From Nostocaceae cyanobacterium CSSed10_463m (GTDB lineage: Bacteria > Cyanobacteriota > Cyanobacteriia > Cyanobacteriales > Nostocaceae): a stretch of 8,329 bases of DNA. The position numbers and the translations under genes were made by a program. The notes under the pieces were generated by a model. That model was given only the letters and a program-made list of their open reading frames with translations, did no database searches and was not told the origin of the DNA. The stretch is taken from positions 1-8,329 of the forward strand of contig PWQB01000267.1 of the NCBI GenBank assembly GCA_003556955.1. The letters are read 5' to 3'. Shown in pieces: positions 6,643 through 8,329 of this stretch; the first letter of the stretch is position 1; each line of letters begins with the position of its first letter.

Positions 6643-6744
6643 ATAAAATTTGGTAATTTTCCTGACTGTGACAAGCTCTCAGATTTATCTGTAGAATTGA
6701 TAGAAAAGCTAAAATCAAAATTGTATGCCGTAATTAAAGAATAA
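6643..6744 (+). pseudogene. Possible 3' remnant of a lost gene (34 codons including the stop)
   Basis: Immediately after an in-frame TAA, this frame reads IKFGNFPDCDKLSDLSVELIEKLKSKLYAVIKE and ends with TAA at 6742-6744, nine bases before the next gene. (The peptide is split here as IKFGNFPDCDKLSDLSV and ELIEKLKSKLYAVIKE.) The amphipathic Leu/Glu/Lys pattern is more protein-like than the random AT-rich translation of the other spacers. There is no ATG or GTG and no ribosome binding site, so I read it as the tail of a deleted or degraded gene, not a functional small protein. I do not recognise the family, and a chance open frame cannot be ruled out. Confidence 0.3.
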
Positions 6745-6752
6745 TCAAGAAT

Positions 6753-7970
6753 ATGAAAAAGAATGCTTTAAAAAATAACTACATTTACTTTAGTCGAGAG
6801 ATATCACTGCAATCAGATACAGCTCACGAAATTCATGATGTACTTTGTGCCAATGCAGCAGCTAATATAGGCTACTCTTCTATTTTGGTATATCCAGATA
6901 AAAAACAAAATAATTTTCATCCTTTAGGGTTGCTCAATCCTTTTAATCCCCAAGCACCAGATCAAAATTTTATAGAATTTTATGATGTCCAAGAAAAGTT
7001 AAAAGTAGCCCCACTGCCAATGCCTTGGCCAATTGATCGAATAGGTGGAAAATTTACTAACTCTAGTACAGTCATTACAAAATATTATTTACCAATCCAT
7101 ATCCAACATCATACTAAACTTATCCATACTAGAGATTGGAATTTTGTGAAAGCATCAATCAAAAATCATATTCCAGTTATCTATGAGCGGCACTATTTTC
7201 AAGAAAAAGTGTTCGAGAAAGAAATTGTTAACAGTCCATTTTTTCAGATTGCTATTACGCAGTCAGAACCCATTAGACAAAGTTTAATTGAAAATGGAAT
7301 GCCACCAGAAAAAGTTGTGTGGCTAAATAACGGTTTTGAGCAATCATTTCTCCAGAGAGAACCAGAAAATGCAGAAGAATGGCGGCGACAGTTATTAGGA
7401 AATGAATATAAGCATTTAGTTGTTTACTCTGGCGCTTTATATCCTTTTAAAGGAATCAATGATTTAATTGATGCTGCTAAAGAACTGCGAAATATTCAGT
7501 TTGCTATTACAGGAGGAACAGAAGAACAAGTACAAGCTTATCAACAACTATGTCGAGAAAAAAATGTAGAAAATGTCAAATTCTTAGGTTGGATATTACC
7601 TCGTCAAAGATTAGTCAGTTTATTTCAGGCGGCTGATGTTTTGGCTCATCCTCACCGTTCTGGTACAGCAGCGAACTTCACTAATCCAGTGAAGTTTTTT
7701 CAGTATATGGCTTCAGGAACTCCTCTTGTGATTACTGAGATTCCGCCGTTAATGGTGTTTAAAGACTCGCCTTTAGTAGCTGGTTGGTGTGCAGCAGATA
7801 ACCCTCGTCAACTAGCTGAATGTATACAGAATGTTTTAGAAAAATATCCCAGAAAAATAGAAGGTTATACAGCTAGTATAGAGTTTGCACGGCAGTTTTC
7901 CTGGGAGAAAAGAGCAGCTAAAATCTTGAGTTATGTAGATGAGTCTTTTCGTCCAGAAATTAATAACTAA
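6753..7970 (+). CDS. Glycosyltransferase, GT4-like, with altered EX7E region
   Basis: A 405-residue GT-B enzyme without membrane segments. The N-terminal half has FSREISLQSDTAHEIHD (13-29), the acceptor-side beginning, followed by a long insertion rich in Pro and Asn (53-110) and LIHTRDW (123-129). The donor half is clear: VVWLNNGFE (188-196), VVYSGALYPFKGINDLIDAA (223-242) with the conserved K233, FAITGG (250-255), VKFLGWI (275-281), LFQAADVLAHPHR (290-302), and NPVKFFQYMASGTPLVITE (311-329). The second Glu of the usual EX7E is Q317, and the first has no acidic counterpart, so the donor site differs from classic GT4 enzymes. Its PxKxxxxMA pattern resembles that of the first glycosyltransferase in the cluster. 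The start is ATG at 6753 with only a weak AAGA upstream. It is followed after 14 bases by the next gene, so the two are almost certainly co-transcribed. Substrate unknown. Confidence 0.9.
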   Translation: MKKNALKNNYIYFSREISLQSDTAHEIHDVLCANAAANIGYSSILVYPDKKQNNFHPLGLLNPFNPQAPDQNFIEFYDVQEKLKVAPLPMPWPIDRIGGKFTNSSTVITKYYLPIHIQHHTKLIHTRDWNFVKASIKNHIPVIYERHYFQEKVFEKEIVNSPFFQIAITQSEPIRQSLIENGMPPEKVVWLNNGFEQSFLQREPENAEEWRRQLLGNEYKHLVVYSGALYPFKGINDLIDAAKELRNIQFAITGGTEEQVQAYQQLCREKNVENVKFLGWILPRQRLVSLFQAADVLAHPHRSGTAANFTNPVKFFQYMASGTPLVITEIPPLMVFKDSPLVAGWCAADNPRQLAECIQNVLEKYPRKIEGYTASIEFARQFSWEKRAAKILSYVDESFRPEINN

Positions 7971-7984
7971 TAATTTAAAAAGCA

Positions 7985-8329
7985 ATGGTGAGAAAAACTG
8001 TTGGTATGATTAGCAGCTATCGCAATTTAGAACAAAGAGGCGATTGGCTTTGGCAACAAACCCCCCATCAATTTGGTATTTGGGGAAATATACAAATGCA
8101 GACACTGGCATCAAAACCAGATTTTTTATTGATGTATCAGTTCGATTTTCCCAAAAAGAATGCGCCAGAAAAATGGTGGAAGAAGTTATATAAACAACCA
8201 CAACAAGCTGAATTCAATATTCATGCTCTGAGCAAAAATGTTCCCCGTGAGCGGATAATTTACTTGTTGAGGGAACCACCATTAGTTGAGATTGTGAACA
8301 GGAATAAATCCAACTACGAAGAAGCACAA
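7985..8329 (+). CDS. Probable GT10 (fucosyltransferase-like) glycosyltransferase, 5' part, cut by the window edge
   Basis: I translated this frame by hand: ATG at 7985 gives 115 codons and is still open at base 8329. The protein begins MVRKTVGMISSYRNLEQRG, then RGDWLWQQTPHQFGIWGNIQ (18-37), PDFLLMYQFDFP (45-56), and ERIIYLLREPPLVEIV (89-104). The last segment resembles the strand-turn of GT10 alpha-1,3/4-fucosyltransferase-like proteins in which a basic or acidic residue plus Pro-Pro follows a hydrophobic strand; the catalytic donor half lies outside the window. There is no signal peptide or membrane helix in the visible part, typical of bacterial forms. It follows the previous gene by 14 bases. 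A second ATG at 8006 (MISSYRN) is a possible alternative start, but the longer form keeps a full first beta strand. The gene is clearly real; the family call is moderate because the diagnostic C-terminal part is missing. Confidence 0.65.
   Translation, partial: MVRKTVGMISSYRNLEQRGDWLWQQTPHQFGIWGNIQMQTLASKPDFLLMYQFDFPKKNAPEKWWKKLYKQPQQAEFNIHALSKNVPRERIIYLLREPPLVEIVNRNKSNYEEAQ

Larger units (their letters stand above)
6596..6752. other. Spacer between the second and third glycosyltransferases, with hairpins and a coding-like remnant
   Basis: At 157 bases this is the longest gap inside the cluster. Within 50 bases of the preceding stop lie a 6-base hairpin (6605-6620) and a perfect 14-base palindrome (6629-6642). 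After them comes a start-less reading frame (6643-6744) that looks coding. No T run follows the hairpin, so a strong terminator is unlikely and read-through into the third glycosyltransferase gene remains plausible. Confidence 0.5.

Noticed and set aside
8010..8201. 63-codon minus-strand reading frame
   Set aside because: Antisense to the plus-strand GT10-like gene, whose translation is continuous, family-like and runs to the window edge.
1..8329. tRNA, rRNA, CRISPR array, insertion sequence or riboswitch
   Set aside because: I saw no regularly spaced direct repeats, no terminal inverted repeats with a transposase frame, and no tRNA-like cloverleaf; spacers are short and AT-rich without a recognisable aptamer.

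Overview
The window looks like chromosomal DNA from a filamentous, probably heterocyst-forming cyanobacterium of the Nostoc/Anabaena/Calothrix type. The evidence is four copies of the cyanobacterial octamer HIP1 (GCGATCGC, at 40-47, 1197-1204, 4613-4620 and 4772-4779), AT-rich spacers, and proteins with a familiar Nostocales look. The genus call is inference; nothing here fixes the species.

Left third (minus strand): the 5' part of an RND-type efflux periplasmic adaptor gene (HlyD/MFP family) runs off the left edge. Upstream of it is gloB, glyoxalase II of methylglyoxal detoxification, with a clear ribosome binding site, a good candidate sigma-70 promoter and a plausible hairpin terminator. 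The 314-base spacer between the two also holds a TATAAT box abutting an 18-base near-palindrome, a possible control site for the efflux gene.

Right two thirds (plus strand): five co-directional genes look like one export-polysaccharide or glycoconjugate cluster. In order they are a GT4-type glycosyltransferase with a GTG start, a type IV ABC exporter half-transporter fused to a C-terminal tail of about 150 residues, a second GT4 enzyme with an intact EX7E motif, a third GT4 enzyme, and the beginning of a probable GT10 (fucosyltransferase-like) gene cut by the right edge. The expected logic is sequential sugar transfer to a carrier or acceptor, followed by export through the homodimeric ABC transporter. 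This is the general design of the heterocyst-envelope (hep) and other cyanobacterial polysaccharide loci, but the sugars and product cannot be read from the sequence.

The most unusual feature is the tail of the ABC transporter. Its residues ~620-680 resemble the dimerisation/phosphoacceptor (HisKA) helix pair of a cyanobacterial histidine kinase, but the phosphoacceptor histidine is replaced by tyrosine (SYEIRTRLN instead of SHEIRTPLN). A second, more diverged copy follows exactly 79 residues later. The exporter thus seems to carry a tandem, catalytically dead kinase-dimerisation module. A second oddity is a coding-like 34-codon stretch without a start (6643-6744) between two glycosyltransferase genes, which may be the remnant of a lost gene.
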